Of a stretch of 64,000 nt of DNA, positions 19,556-28,221 are shown piece by piece (the first letter of the stretch is position 1; every line of letters starts with the position of its first letter). The stretch is from Chitinophaga nivalis (GTDB taxonomy: Bacteria > Bacteroidota > Bacteroidia > Chitinophagales > Chitinophagaceae): NCBI RefSeq assembly GCF_025989125.1, contig NZ_JAPDNR010000001.1:1408301-1472300 (forward strand), given 5' to 3'. The position numbers were made by a program, and so were the translations under genes. The notes beneath the pieces are model-generated. The model ran no database searches, was not told the DNA's origin, and saw nothing but the letters and a program-made list of their open reading frames with translations.

Positions 19556-19632
19556 ACATAAAAAGCATTACGCCCTGTATATCAGCGGTTGGCGAAGATG
19601 ATTCGCTTAGGCTGTTATACAGGGCGTAATGC
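19556..19632 (-). terminator. rho-independent terminator of glyA
   Basis: 16-bp perfect stem (19565-19580 with 19617-19632) with an inner hairpin (19592-19596/19602-19606). On the minus strand it is followed by TTTTTATGTT. Confidence 0.85.
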
Positions 19633-19650
19633 CTTATATATAAGGTAACC

Positions 19651-20934
19651 TTATTTTCCTAATTCAGGATAGAGGGCAAACTGTTGCATGAAGGTATTTA
19701 CTTCACCTCTTACTTTCGTAATGAGGCCTTCATTGTCAGCGTCCAGCAGCAGCTGATCGATCCAGTCAACGATCTGGCCCATGTGTCCTTCGTTGAGGCC
19801 ACGGGAAGTGATAGCAGGTACACCAATACGGATACCGGAAGTCACGAAGGCAGATTTATCGTCGAATGGTACCATGTTTTTATTCACGGTGATATCGGCT
19901 TTTACGAGTGTTTGTTCTGCTTTTTTACCGGAGATATTTTTGTTACGCAGGTCAATCAGCATCAGGTGGTTGTCGGTACCGCCGGAGATGATCTGATAGC
20001 CTTTGCTGACAAAGCTCTTCGCCATAGACTGGGAGTTTTTCAGCATTTGTTTGGCGTATACATCGTAGTCATCGGAGAGGATTTCGAAGAAGGATACGGC
20101 TTTCGCTGCAATCACGTGTTCCAGCGGACCACCCTGGATACCAGGGAATACAGCTGTGTCGATGAGGGAGCTCATAAGACGGATTTCACCTTTTGGTGTT
20201 TTCAGGCCGAATGGATTTTCAAAATCCTTACCCAGCATGATCATACCGCCACGAGGTCCACGCAGTGTTTTGTGGGTGGTAGTGGTTACAAAATGGCAAT
20301 GTTCGAACGGAGAGTTCAGTAAGCCTTTTGCAATCAACCCTGCAGGGTGCGCAATATCAGCCAGTACAAAAGCACCTACCTGATCAGCGATTTCGCGGAT
20401 ACGTTTGTAATCCCAGTCGCGGCTGTAGGCAGAAGCGCCACAAACAATCAGTTTGGGTTTTTCCTGGTGGGCGATCTGCTCCATTTTATCGTATTCTACC
20501 AGGCCGGTTTCTCTGTTAACACCGTAGAAGTGAGGCTGATAGAGTTTACCGGAGTAGTTTACCGCAGAACCGTGTGTGAGGTGTCCGCCCATGCTCAGGT
20601 CCAGGCCCAGGATTTTATCGCCGGGTTGCAGGATGGCGAGCATTACAGCAGCATTGGCCTGTGCGCCGGAATGTGGTTGCACATTTACATATGCTGCGCC
20701 GAATATTTGTTTAGCCCTGTCAATGGCCAGTTGTTCACTTTGATCTACTATTTCACAGCCGGCATAGTATCTTTTTCCTGGATAACCTTCTGCGTATTTA
20801 TTTGTCATCACATTACCCATCGCCTGCATTACCTGTAAACTGGTAAAGTTTTCAGACGCGATCAATTCAAGACCGTGGCGCTGACGCTCCAACTCCAGGT
20901 TGATTAAATCAAATATTTGCTGATCTCTTTGCAT
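19651..20934 (-). CDS. glyA: serine hydroxymethyltransferase
   Basis: 427 residues. PLP enzyme interconverting serine and glycine with transfer of a one-carbon unit to tetrahydrofolate. The PLP lysine is Lys222 in THKTLRGPRGG. LIASENFTS and YAEGYPGKRYYAGC near the N-terminus are classic SHMT segments. I chose ATG at 20934 rather than an in-frame TTG at 20955, because that TTG lies inside the predicted -7 promoter box (20953-20960), and MQRDQQIFDLI is the usual family start. Monocistronic, with its own promoter and terminator. Confidence 0.97.
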   Translation of the reverse strand: MQRDQQIFDLINLELERQRHGLELIASENFTSLQVMQAMGNVMTNKYAEGYPGKRYYAGCEIVDQSEQLAIDRAKQIFGAAYVNVQPHSGAQANAAVMLAILQPGDKILGLDLSMGGHLTHGSAVNYSGKLYQPHFYGVNRETGLVEYDKMEQIAHQEKPKLIVCGASAYSRDWDYKRIREIADQVGAFVLADIAHPAGLIAKGLLNSPFEHCHFVTTTTHKTLRGPRGGMIMLGKDFENPFGLKTPKGEIRLMSSLIDTAVFPGIQGGPLEHVIAAKAVSFFEILSDDYDVYAKQMLKNSQSMAKSFVSKGYQIISGGTDNHLMLIDLRNKNISGKKAEQTLVKADITVNKNMVPFDDKSAFVTSGIRIGVPAITSRGLNEGHMGQIVDWIDQLLLDADNEGLITKVRGEVNTFMQQFALYPELGK

Positions 20935-20952
20935 GATGCCTAAAATTTGGTG

Positions 20953-20983
20953 CAAAAGTAAAGTAAAGCTGGATGAAATGCAA
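20953..20983 (-). promoter_or_regulatory. promoter of glyA
   Basis: Minus strand: -33-like TTGC at 20983-20980, a 19-nt spacer and exact -7 TACTTTTG at 20960-20953. Transcription would start about 12 nt before the ATG, giving a very short leader. Confidence 0.75.
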
Positions 20984-21146
20984 TGGCGAATTCGGGATAA
21001 AAAACGGGAGTAGATCTAAAATGCGTATAGCTGCTAGGGTTGCGGTTATCTGTTAAACAATGGGTAATTCTTCATCTCTAATTCTTAAATTTTTTAAAAT
21101 TGTTTTATTTTCGCGGCATTCGGAGCTAATCCTAACTACAGCGTAC

Positions 21147-22139
21147 ATGAAGGCAATAATACCAGTGGCAGGGGCAGGCACCAAGCTTCGTCCACACACA
21201 TACACACAACCCAAAGCATTAATACCCTTAGCAGGTCGCACGATTCTCAGTATCATCGTAGATCAGCTGGTAGAGGCTGGCATTAATGAATTTGTTTTTG
21301 TAGTGGGCTACCTCGGTGAGAAAATACAGCATTATGTGGAGAAGAAATATCCTGAGCTGACCTGTCATTTTGTACAGCAGAACAGCCGGGAAGGTACAGG
21401 GCATGCTTTATTACTGACAAGAGAAGTAGTCGGTGATGATGAAGTGTTGATTGTTTTGGGAGATACCATTTGCGAATGCGATATCAAAGAAGTGATTGAC
21501 GCGCCCTATTCCATGCTGGGATTGAAGAAGGTGGATGATCCGCGGAACTTTGGGGTAGCAGAACTGGATGAACAGGGTAGTATTACCCGCGTGGTGGAAA
21601 AACCGCAGATTCCGAAGTCAAACCTTGCACTGGTGGGACTTTACAAGATCAAGGAAACCCGTGAAATGTTCGAGTGCCTGCAGAATAATGTAGACAACAG
21701 AATTAAATCACATGATGAGTATCAGCTCACAGATGCACTGGAATGCATGATTGCGCGCGGGGTACGTTTCAATGCCTTTAAAGTAAGCAACTGGTTCGAC
21801 TGCGGTCGTAAAGACACCCTGCTGGAAACCAATGCTATTCTCCTGAAAAAATATAAGCTCGCCAACAATCCGGTGTTGCCTTATGAAAATACCATTGTCA
21901 TTCCACCGGTAAGCATCGGGGAAGGCTGTAATATCAAAAATGCGATCATTGGCCCTAATGTGGCCGTTGGTGATAATACCGTGATCAATTATTCTATTGT
22001 AAGAGACTCCATCATCGGGTCGTTCAGTAACCTGTATGAAGTGGTGTTGAAATCTTCCCTGATCGGCAGTGATGCCAATATCCGCGGGCTTAGTCAAAGC
22101 CTGAATATCGGAGACAATACAGAAATAGACCTGGGTTAA
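21147..22139 (+). CDS. sugar nucleotidyltransferase (NDP-sugar pyrophosphorylase) with left-handed beta-helix
   Basis: 330 residues from ATG at 21147, where the conserved N-terminus MKAIIPVAGAGTKLRP begins. An in-frame upstream ATG at 21060 would add 29 unconserved residues. The N-terminal Rossmann-like nucleotidyltransferase domain (~1-235) has the nucleotide-binding loop (GAGTKLRPHT), QPKALIPLAG and a VLGDTI metal/sugar site. The C-terminal hexapeptide repeats (~255-330) form a beta-helix. The chemistry is sugar-1-phosphate + NTP to NDP-sugar + PPi. It resembles glucose-1-phosphate thymidylyl/uridylyltransferases; the nucleotide and sugar are not certain. Confidence 0.9.
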   Translation: MKAIIPVAGAGTKLRPHTYTQPKALIPLAGRTILSIIVDQLVEAGINEFVFVVGYLGEKIQHYVEKKYPELTCHFVQQNSREGTGHALLLTREVVGDDEVLIVLGDTICECDIKEVIDAPYSMLGLKKVDDPRNFGVAELDEQGSITRVVEKPQIPKSNLALVGLYKIKETREMFECLQNNVDNRIKSHDEYQLTDALECMIARGVRFNAFKVSNWFDCGRKDTLLETNAILLKKYKLANNPVLPYENTIVIPPVSIGEGCNIKNAIIGPNVAVGDNTVINYSIVRDSIIGSFSNLYEVVLKSSLIGSDANIRGLSQSLNIGDNTEIDLG

Positions 22140-22157
22140 TTCCCCATATAAGATATT

Positions 22158-22224
22158 AAAGCCGTAAAAGCATTTCTCACAGCGGTTGTACCGCGTACCT
22201 GGTGAGGATTGCCTTTGCGGCTTT
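22158..22224 (+). terminator. possible large imperfect hairpin after the nucleotidyltransferase gene
   Basis: Arms starting AAAGCCG (22158-22164) and ending CGGCTTT (22218-22224) pair over about 23 nt with several mismatches, capped by a GCGGT/ACCGC mini-hairpin. It may terminate transcription or be a decayed repeat. Confidence 0.4.
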
Positions 22225-22257
22225 CTACATTATACCTTTCTGCTTATATTCGTTTGT

Positions 22258-23202
22258 ATGAACAATCGAATCACTTCTTTATTCCATATTCAGTATCCGG
22301 TTATCCAGGCAGGGATGATCTGGGCAAGTGGCTGGCGTTTAGCCAGTGCCGTGAGTAATGCCGGTGGCCTGGGGCTGATCGGCGCCGGCAGCATGTATCC
22401 GGACGTATTGCGGGAACATATCCGGCTGTGCCGCCAGGCCACGGATAAGCCTTTTGGTGTGAACGTACCCCTGTTGTACCCGGACATCGAACAGCTGATA
22501 CAGATTATCCTGGAAGAAAAAGTACCTGTGGTATTTACTTCTGCCGGTAATCCCAAAACCTGGACCCCTGTACTGAAAGCAGCCGGTGTAACCGTTGTAC
22601 ATGTGGTATCCAGTGCCGCCTTTGCGTTGAAAAGTGAAGCCGCCGGCGTAGATGCCGTGGTGGCAGAAGGTTTTGAAGCCGGCGGGCACAATGGCCGCGA
22701 AGAAACAACGACCATGGTATTGATTCCGGCGGTATGCGAACAGGTGAAAATACCAGTGATTGCAGCGGGAGGAATCGGCTGTGGCAAGGCGATGGCAGCA
22801 GCTTTTGCCCTGGGGGCAGAAGGGGTGCAGATCGGTAGTCGTTTTGTGACCACGCCGGAAGCATCTTCCCATATCAATTTCAAACAGGCCATTGTCAATG
22901 CCAAAGAAGGTGATACCATGTTAAGCCTGAAAAAACTGACACCGGTACGGCTGATCAAAAATCACTTTTACAATACGGTAAAAGCGGCAGAAGATGACGG
23001 TGCGGATGTAGAGACCCTCAAGGCATTATTGGGGCGTGCAAGGGCTAAAACAGGCATGTTTGAAGGGAATATGGAAGAGGGAGAACTCGAGATAGGTCAG
23101 GTAAGTGCCCTGATACATGATATAAAACCAGCTGCGGAAATTGTGCAGGAAATCATGACTACTTTTGAACAAACCATACAACGGTTACAGGCTATCAGGT
23201 AA
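22258..23202 (+). CDS. nitronate monooxygenase / FabK-like flavoprotein
   Basis: 314 residues from ATG at 22258, where the family start NRITSLFHIQYPVIQAGM begins; an upstream in-frame start at 22186 would add non-conserved sequence. FMN-binding TIM barrel with PVIQAGM at the first strand, SNAGGLGLIGAGSM, PFGVN, VAEGFEAGGHNG (conserved His in the active site of nitronate monooxygenases) and PVIAAGGIGCGKAMAAAFALGAEGVQIGSRF. Family members oxidise alkyl nitronates or act as enoyl-ACP reductase II; the substrate here is not determined. The stop codon lies in the loop of a 17-bp hairpin. Confidence 0.9.
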   Translation: MNNRITSLFHIQYPVIQAGMIWASGWRLASAVSNAGGLGLIGAGSMYPDVLREHIRLCRQATDKPFGVNVPLLYPDIEQLIQIILEEKVPVVFTSAGNPKTWTPVLKAAGVTVVHVVSSAAFALKSEAAGVDAVVAEGFEAGGHNGREETTTMVLIPAVCEQVKIPVIAAGGIGCGKAMAAAFALGAEGVQIGSRFVTTPEASSHINFKQAIVNAKEGDTMLSLKKLTPVRLIKNHFYNTVKAAEDDGADVETLKALLGRARAKTGMFEGNMEEGELEIGQVSALIHDIKPAAEIVQEIMTTFEQTIQRLQAIR

Positions 23203-23222
23203 ACGTACCTGATAGCCTGTAA
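23185..23222. terminator. bidirectional hairpin between convergent genes
   Basis: Perfect 17-bp stem (23185-23201 with 23206-23222) with an AACG loop. The left arm is the last codons of the nitronate monooxygenase-like gene and its TAA spans the loop. No T tract on either side. Confidence 0.65.
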
Positions 23223-23229
23223 CAGCAGG

Positions 23230-24540
23230 TTAAGATTTTCTGGTCACCCATTTGGCCGCTTCTTTCAGCGTAATTTTTTTACCATACAGGAGAATGCCGG
23301 TACGGTATATTCTGCCGGCTATCCAGGTAGTAAAGATAAAACCGCCTATCAGCGACACAAAAGAAAGTCCCAGCTGCCAGTAAGGTACGGTACCAGGTAC
23401 GCCGTAAGGCAACCTGGCCATCATTACCATCGGCGACGTAAACGGCAGGATACTACCCCATACGGCCAGCGAACTGGAAGGATCGTGCACCGCTTTCATC
23501 ATGATCATAATACCAATGATGATAGGCACGGAAACGGGGAAAGACAGTTGTTGGATATCGGTGGCATCTTCGTTGACCAGACTGCCTACAGCTGCAAACA
23601 GTGCTGCATAAAACAGATAACCGCCCAGGAAGTAGAAAATAAAACAGCTGATGAGTAAGCTCCAGTGGATGTTACCCATAATTTCCCGGATCTTGCTGAA
23701 AGCAGCGGCGGCTTCCGCCTGATCGCCCTGGGCCATGGCGCCACCCTGACTGGCCGCCTGGATAGTTTCCGGCGAGAGGAATAAAGGTATCAGGGTATAG
23801 ATGATACCAATCAGTACGCCCCAGATCATGAATTGCAGCAACCCTACGGCAGCAATACCGATAATTTTTCCCATCATCAGCTGGAAAGGTTTCACACTGG
23901 AGATCATCACTTCTGCAATCCGGTTTACTTTCTCTTCCATCACCCCTCTCATCACCGAAGTACCAAACAGCAGTAATACAATGTAGATCATAAAACCGCT
24001 GGCATAGCCTACGGCATAGGCCACCCAGGAGCTGCCTTTTTGTTCTTCCTTTCCGTTTTTGAATTCGGCTGAAATATCAGAACGGATGCCATCGAGCCTG
24101 GATTGATCAATCCCCTGCAGTTCCATCCGTTTCTTTTCAATGATATCATTGATGTTGCGGTTGATATTACTTTCCAGCGATACGCTTGCTTGTCCGTTGC
24201 TGTAAAATTCGATGCCGGAAGGCCGGTTAATGTCTATAGCCGGAATAAACAATACACCATTATAACCTTTTTCCTCATAATGTTTTTTGAGGCTGTCCGG
24301 TGATTGGTCTGGCAGGTATTTGAAGTAAATACCATTGGCATCCGGAAATTTGTTGGCAAAGAGACCACTGCGGTCTATGACGGCAATGCGTTGTTTTTCA
24401 CTGTTACTGGTGGCCAGCAATATAGGTACAATGAGCATGGCGGCAAAGGCCAGTGGCACCAGCAGGGTCACCACCAGGAAAGAGCGTTTGCGCACACGGG
24501 TCAGAAATTCCCGTTTTATAATGAGCCATATTTTTTCCAT
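23230..24540 (-). CDS. ABC transporter permease (ABC-2 type, NatB-like)
   Basis: 436 residues. One N-terminal membrane helix (~20-42) is followed by a large extracytoplasmic domain (~45-175), then a block of five or six helices (~180-410). This is the ABC2_membrane_3/NatB layout. The N-terminal sequence IKREFLTRVRKRSFLVVTLLVPL is characteristic. It follows the ATPase gene at 15 bp and lies upstream of no other gene. Probable sodium, drug or lipid-linked exporter; substrate unknown. Confidence 0.9.
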   Translation of the reverse strand: MEKIWLIIKREFLTRVRKRSFLVVTLLVPLAFAAMLIVPILLATSNSEKQRIAVIDRSGLFANKFPDANGIYFKYLPDQSPDSLKKHYEEKGYNGVLFIPAIDINRPSGIEFYSNGQASVSLESNINRNINDIIEKKRMELQGIDQSRLDGIRSDISAEFKNGKEEQKGSSWVAYAVGYASGFMIYIVLLLFGTSVMRGVMEEKVNRIAEVMISSVKPFQLMMGKIIGIAAVGLLQFMIWGVLIGIIYTLIPLFLSPETIQAASQGGAMAQGDQAEAAAAFSKIREIMGNIHWSLLISCFIFYFLGGYLFYAALFAAVGSLVNEDATDIQQLSFPVSVPIIIGIMIMMKAVHDPSSSLAVWGSILPFTSPMVMMARLPYGVPGTVPYWQLGLSFVSLIGGFIFTTWIAGRIYRTGILLYGKKITLKEAAKWVTRKS

Positions 24541-24555
24541 AGTATAAGCAGATAA

Positions 24556-25500
24556 TCAGGTGAACTGTACAACGGGTGCCTGCGGGGCGCCGTTTTCCGT
24601 TAGCTTAACCTGGGTGATGAATACTTCGTTGATAGAAGGCAGTATTTCCTGAAAATAGGTAACGGGGATATCCTGGCGGATAAAATGTAACAGTATGTCG
24701 TTTGTATTGCTGTCTTCATTGATTTTTAAGGTATAGCCCTGTTCTTCTACCTGTACAATTGTAAAATGATAAGTAGCCATCTGAGCCGCATTGGGAGTCA
24801 CGCCAAGGCCTATACGAAATAATCCCTGTTTGAAACGTTGCCGGATCTCTTTTACGCTGCCGTCCAGTATTTTATGTCCCTGGTTCACCAGCATGATATG
24901 ATCGCAGATTTCTTCTACCTGTTCCATGCGGTGGGTAGAAAAGATGATGGTGGTACCTTCCTGGCTGAGCCGGAATATTTCTTCCTTAATCAGATTGGCA
25001 TTGATGGGATCGAGGCCGGAAAAAGGTTCATCAAGAATGAGCAGGGAAGGTTGATGCAGGATAGTGGAAATGAACTGTACTTTCTGCTGCATGCCTTTAC
25101 TGAGTTCATCTACCCGTTTGTTCCACCAGGAACTGATTTCAAATTTATCGAACCAGTATTTGATTTTCTGCCGGGCATCTTTTTCGCTCATGCCTTTAAG
25201 CCGGGCCAGGTAAAGGGTTTGCTCCCCTACTTTCATTTTTTTATACAGTCCTCTTTCTTCCGGCATATAGCCAATAAACCGGGTATCATTCCGTGGATCA
25301 AAAGGATGACCGTTAAACAATATTTCCCCTTCATCCGGATAGAAGATGCCAGTGATCATGCGCAGGAGGGTGGTTTTGCCGGCGCCATTGGGCCCCAGCA
25401 AACCGAAGATACTTCCCTGCTGAATGTCAAAGCTTACATCATCTACCGCTTTGTGGGTTTCATAATGTTTTTTCAGGTGTTTGACTTCGAGTAGATTCAT
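24556..25500 (-). CDS. ABC transporter ATP-binding protein (NatA-like)
   Basis: 314 residues. Walker A GPNGAGKT (~38-45), signature-like LSKGMQQKV (~134-142), Walker B LLILDEPFSGLDP and switch His in FSTHRMEQV. A C-terminal extension of ~95 residues is the domain found on NatA/YhaQ-type ATPases. It is paired with the permease gene 15 bp downstream. It lies 56 bp after the FAD dehydrogenase gene on the same strand, so one transcript for all three genes is possible. Confidence 0.93.
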   Translation of the reverse strand: MNLLEVKHLKKHYETHKAVDDVSFDIQQGSIFGLLGPNGAGKTTLLRMITGIFYPDEGEILFNGHPFDPRNDTRFIGYMPEERGLYKKMKVGEQTLYLARLKGMSEKDARQKIKYWFDKFEISSWWNKRVDELSKGMQQKVQFISTILHQPSLLILDEPFSGLDPINANLIKEEIFRLSQEGTTIIFSTHRMEQVEEICDHIMLVNQGHKILDGSVKEIRQRFKQGLFRIGLGVTPNAAQMATYHFTIVQVEEQGYTLKINEDSNTNDILLHFIRQDIPVTYFQEILPSINEVFITQVKLTENGAPQAPVVQFT

Positions 25501-25556
25501 ATTGGAAAATAAGGATTAATCTGCAATAATTAATCTCTTTGCCACTACTGGAAAAG

Positions 25557-27116
25557 TTACCGGAGTTTAGCCGCAATCGCAGCCGCCACGCGTTCTCCAT
25601 CCATCGCCGCAGATACAATACCACCGGCATATCCGGCGCCTTCTGCACAGGGGTACAGGCCGGCTACCTGCGGATGTTCCAGGGTATCGTTGAGGCGGGG
25701 AATGCGTACCGGTGAAGAGGTACGGGATTCTGTGGCTACCAGTACGGCATTTTCGGAATAGTATCCTTTCATTTTACGACCAAAGGCTTTGAATGCACCA
25801 GCGAGGCGTTGATGTACCGTAGCGGGTAATACCGTGCGGAGATCTGCGCTGTGAAGGCCGGGTACATAAGAGCATTCGGGGAGTGTGGCAGAGATTTTTT
25901 TCTGTACAAAGTCAGTCATCCGCTGTGCAGGCGCCACAAAGTTGCCGCCACCTGCTGCATAGGCTTTCTTTTCTACCGCTTGCTGGAAGTACATCGCGGC
26001 CAGCGGGCCATGTTTGGCAAATGGTGCGAAGTCTGATTCATCTACCGTTACTACCATACCTGAATTGGCAAAGGGATTATTTCGTTTGGAAGGTGACCAG
26101 CCGTTGACCACCAGTTCGCCGGGATCAGTAGCTGCCGGTGCAATGATGCCACCAGGGCACATACAGAAAGAGAATACGCCGCGGCCTTCCACTTGTTCCA
26201 CCAGGCTGTAGCTGGCAGGCGGAAGGTATTCGCCCCGGGTGGTGCAATGATACTGGGCACTGTCGATCAGTTCCTGCGGATGTTCGATACGCACACCCAG
26301 TGCAAATGGTTTGGCTTCCAGCAGAATGTGTTGCCGGTGCAGCATGGTAAATATATCACGGGCAGAGTGACCTGTGGCCAGGATGAGATGTTTTCCTTCG
26401 AAAGTTTCTCCGCTGGCGGTTTTAACGCCGGTGATAGTATTGTTGTGTAGGTTGAGTGCTGTTACTTTTTGTTCAAAATGCACTTCACCGCCGCTGGCGA
26501 TGATTTGTTCCCGCATTGCTGTGATGATATGCGGCAATTTATTGGTGCCGATATGCGGGTGTGCGTCGATCATGATTTTTTCTTCCGCACCGAAATGAAC
26601 AAATATGTTGAGAATACGGTTAATATCTCCGCGTTTATTGGACCGGGTGTAGAGCTTACCATCAGAATAGGTACCTGCACCACCTTCTCCAAAGCAATAG
26701 TTGGAATCAGGGTGTACCACACCTGTTTTATTCAGGGCGGCGAGGTCGCGGCGCCTGGCGCGTACATCTTTGCCCCGTTCCAGTATAACAGGACGGATGC
26801 CGGCTTCTATGAGCCGAAGTGCAGCAAACAGACCGGCTGGTCCGGCGCCGGCAATGATGACATGTGGTGCATCCGCGGGTAATGCAGGGTACACCGGTGC
26901 TGTATGTACTCTTTCCTGGAAAGGTTCGTTGATAAATACCTGTAGGGTAAGTATAAAGTATGCTTGCCTGGAACGTGCGTCTATAGAGCGTTTGAGCAGG
27001 TGATAACCTGTGATGTTGTGAGCGGGTATACCCAGTTCGGCAGCAGCCTGTTGGGTGATGTGTGCAGCAGAGGCGGCATCTGCCGGCAATAATTTGAGTG
27101 ATAATTGTTGTATCAT
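25557..27116 (-). CDS. FAD-dependent dehydrogenase (COG2509-type)
   Basis: 519 residues. An N-terminal ~90-residue domain precedes a dinucleotide-binding fold with VIIAGAGPAGLFAALRLIEAG and the ERG loop (~88-120). GEGGAGTYSDGKLYTR, the glycine-rich ATGHSARDIF and the C-terminal LYPCAEGAGYAGGIVSAAMDGERVA with FAD contacts follow. This is the conserved family of cytosolic FAD-dependent dehydrogenases of unknown substrate. An exact -7 box lies just upstream, so it is likely the first gene of the transcript. Confidence 0.9.
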   Translation of the reverse strand: MIQQLSLKLLPADAASAAHITQQAAAELGIPAHNITGYHLLKRSIDARSRQAYFILTLQVFINEPFQERVHTAPVYPALPADAPHVIIAGAGPAGLFAALRLIEAGIRPVILERGKDVRARRRDLAALNKTGVVHPDSNYCFGEGGAGTYSDGKLYTRSNKRGDINRILNIFVHFGAEEKIMIDAHPHIGTNKLPHIITAMREQIIASGGEVHFEQKVTALNLHNNTITGVKTASGETFEGKHLILATGHSARDIFTMLHRQHILLEAKPFALGVRIEHPQELIDSAQYHCTTRGEYLPPASYSLVEQVEGRGVFSFCMCPGGIIAPAATDPGELVVNGWSPSKRNNPFANSGMVVTVDESDFAPFAKHGPLAAMYFQQAVEKKAYAAGGGNFVAPAQRMTDFVQKKISATLPECSYVPGLHSADLRTVLPATVHQRLAGAFKAFGRKMKGYYSENAVLVATESRTSSPVRIPRLNDTLEHPQVAGLYPCAEGAGYAGGIVSAAMDGERVAAAIAAKLR

Positions 27117-27148
27117 ATGACGGGTTAGGTGGTTATCCTAAAACAGTG

Positions 27149-27156
27149 CAAAGATA
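27149..27156 (-). promoter_or_regulatory. -7 element for the FAD dehydrogenase gene
   Basis: TATCTTTG on the minus strand (27156-27149), an exact TAnnTTTG match, 33 nt upstream of the ATG. I see no good -33 box at the usual distance; the upstream terminator hairpin occupies that place. Confidence 0.55.
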
Positions 27157-27178
27157 AGTGAAATGCCGCAAGGAAAGG

Positions 27179-27249
27179 GTATACAACGATTAAAGCGAAG
27201 AAAAGGCAGTTGAGGGACTGCGCCAATCTTCGCTTTAATCGTTGTATAC
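27179..27249 (-). terminator. long hairpin terminator after the DUF3127 gene
   Basis: 23-bp perfect inverted repeat (27179-27201 with 27227-27249) around a 25-nt loop that itself contains GCAGT/ACTGC. It ends the DUF3127 gene transcript on the minus strand. Confidence 0.7.
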
Positions 27250-27279
27250 TTTCTGTTGACAGCTGTGCTGTCAGTGTAA

Positions 27280-27669
27280 TTAGAAGGGTAAGTCGTCGCT
27301 GCCGTCGTTACCGCCGGTAGCCGGCATCTGAGGTGCGCCATAGTTAGGCATTGGATCTGCGCCGGTAGCCGGAGCTGCCATTACGGATTCCATACGCCAT
27401 GCATCCAGGTTGGTGATGTAGTTTACCTTACCATCTTTTTCCCATCTGGTACCTTTGATATTGAAATAAACTTTAACGTTTTCACCCTCATTAAACCGGT
27501 CAACAATACCAGTGCGGTCTTGTACCGACTGAAATTTGATATAGTTGTTGATCACACGGCCGTTGATATCATCGGATTTTTCGATAACGAACTCTCTTGT
27601 CTTAAAAGTTTCGCTACGCTGTACCGTGTTGTACTTCACAATTAGCTTTCCGGTAATTTCAAAACTCAT
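27280..27669 (-). CDS. DUF3127 protein with SSB-like acidic C-terminus
   Basis: 129 residues. The N-terminal ~95 residues (ITGKLIVKYNTVQRSETFKTREFVI ... NVKVYFNIKGTRWEKDGKVNYITNLDAWRME) look like DUF3127, a compact beta-barrel-type domain found in Bacteroidota. A low-complexity Gly/Pro/Ala linker and a terminal NDGSDDLPF follow. That end strongly resembles the DDDIPF tip by which single-stranded-DNA-binding protein recruits repair and replication partners. The gene is divergent from dnaA and has a textbook promoter. A DNA-binding, SSB-like role is inference. Confidence 0.85.
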   Translation of the reverse strand: MSFEITGKLIVKYNTVQRSETFKTREFVIEKSDDINGRVINNYIKFQSVQDRTGIVDRFNEGENVKVYFNIKGTRWEKDGKVNYITNLDAWRMESVMAAPATGADPMPNYGAPQMPATGGNDGSDDLPF

Positions 27670-27697
27670 AGAAAAATTATTTTAAATTCAGAAGGAC

Positions 27698-27730
27698 CAA
27701 AGATAAGGTATTCGACTAAGTGCGGGCAAA
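27698..27730 (-). promoter_or_regulatory. promoter of the DUF3127 gene
   Basis: Minus strand: -33 TTTG at 27730-27727, a 21-nt spacer and exact -7 TATCTTTG at 27705-27698, 29 nt before the ATG. Confidence 0.8.
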
Positions 27731-28221
27731 TAATTTTTAATAATACCAGTGCGCGGGTATATAAATAAATAGTTTCATAATTACTAATTGTAAACACATT
27801 TTTTTAAATGGAGATACTAACATAGTTTTGCACCCTCTCCGGAAAAATTGTGAATATCTCCCGGTTTTTTCCGAAGTGGTTTTTTGCGATAAGGACGTGC
27901 AATATTATTTTATCAGGTATATATCCATATTTATGATAAAAAGGAGAATGAAAATGATAAAGATGCTGTTAATCAATCGTATTTATAGTACGGAAAAGCC
28001 TGCAACGTCTTGGCTGTAAAGCAATAGCAGCAGGGTAAAGAGGACGGTAGGTACACTGTAATCAGGGCAATATAAACAAGGGTAGATAAATTTTTTTTTT
28101 CAACATTTTCTACAGATATTCGTTGCCCTGTCTGAACATTTTTCAACATCCTGCGTTGAGGAATTTCGAATTCGAGAACTAAGCATCCTTAATTAAGAAA
28201 CAACTAATTTTTTTTATCTCA
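27731..28221 (+). other. AT-rich dnaA upstream region
   Basis: About 490 bp without a convincing gene. An exact -7 box TAGTTTTG lies at 27823-27830 but would give a ~390-nt leader. Nearer, the T-rich stretch around 28087-28100 is a weak alternative. An 8-bp inverted repeat (CAGGGCAA 28063-28070 / TTGCCCTG 28123-28130) flanks the poly-T tract. I see no exact DnaA boxes here. Confidence 0.4.

Noticed and set aside
19684..20838. Plus-strand open frames over glyA
   Set aside because: Antisense shadows of a fully conserved gene.
20935..20955. Upstream in-frame TTG start for glyA
   Set aside because: The TTG lies within the predicted -7 promoter element and the family starts at the ATG at 20934.
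22290..22958. Minus-strand frames inside the nitronate monooxygenase-like gene
   Set aside because: High-GC third-position shadows without motifs.
27828..28019. 63-codon plus-strand frame upstream of dnaA
   Set aside because: Begins with TTG, AT-rich lysine/isoleucine composition, no similarity; more likely leader or intergenic DNA.
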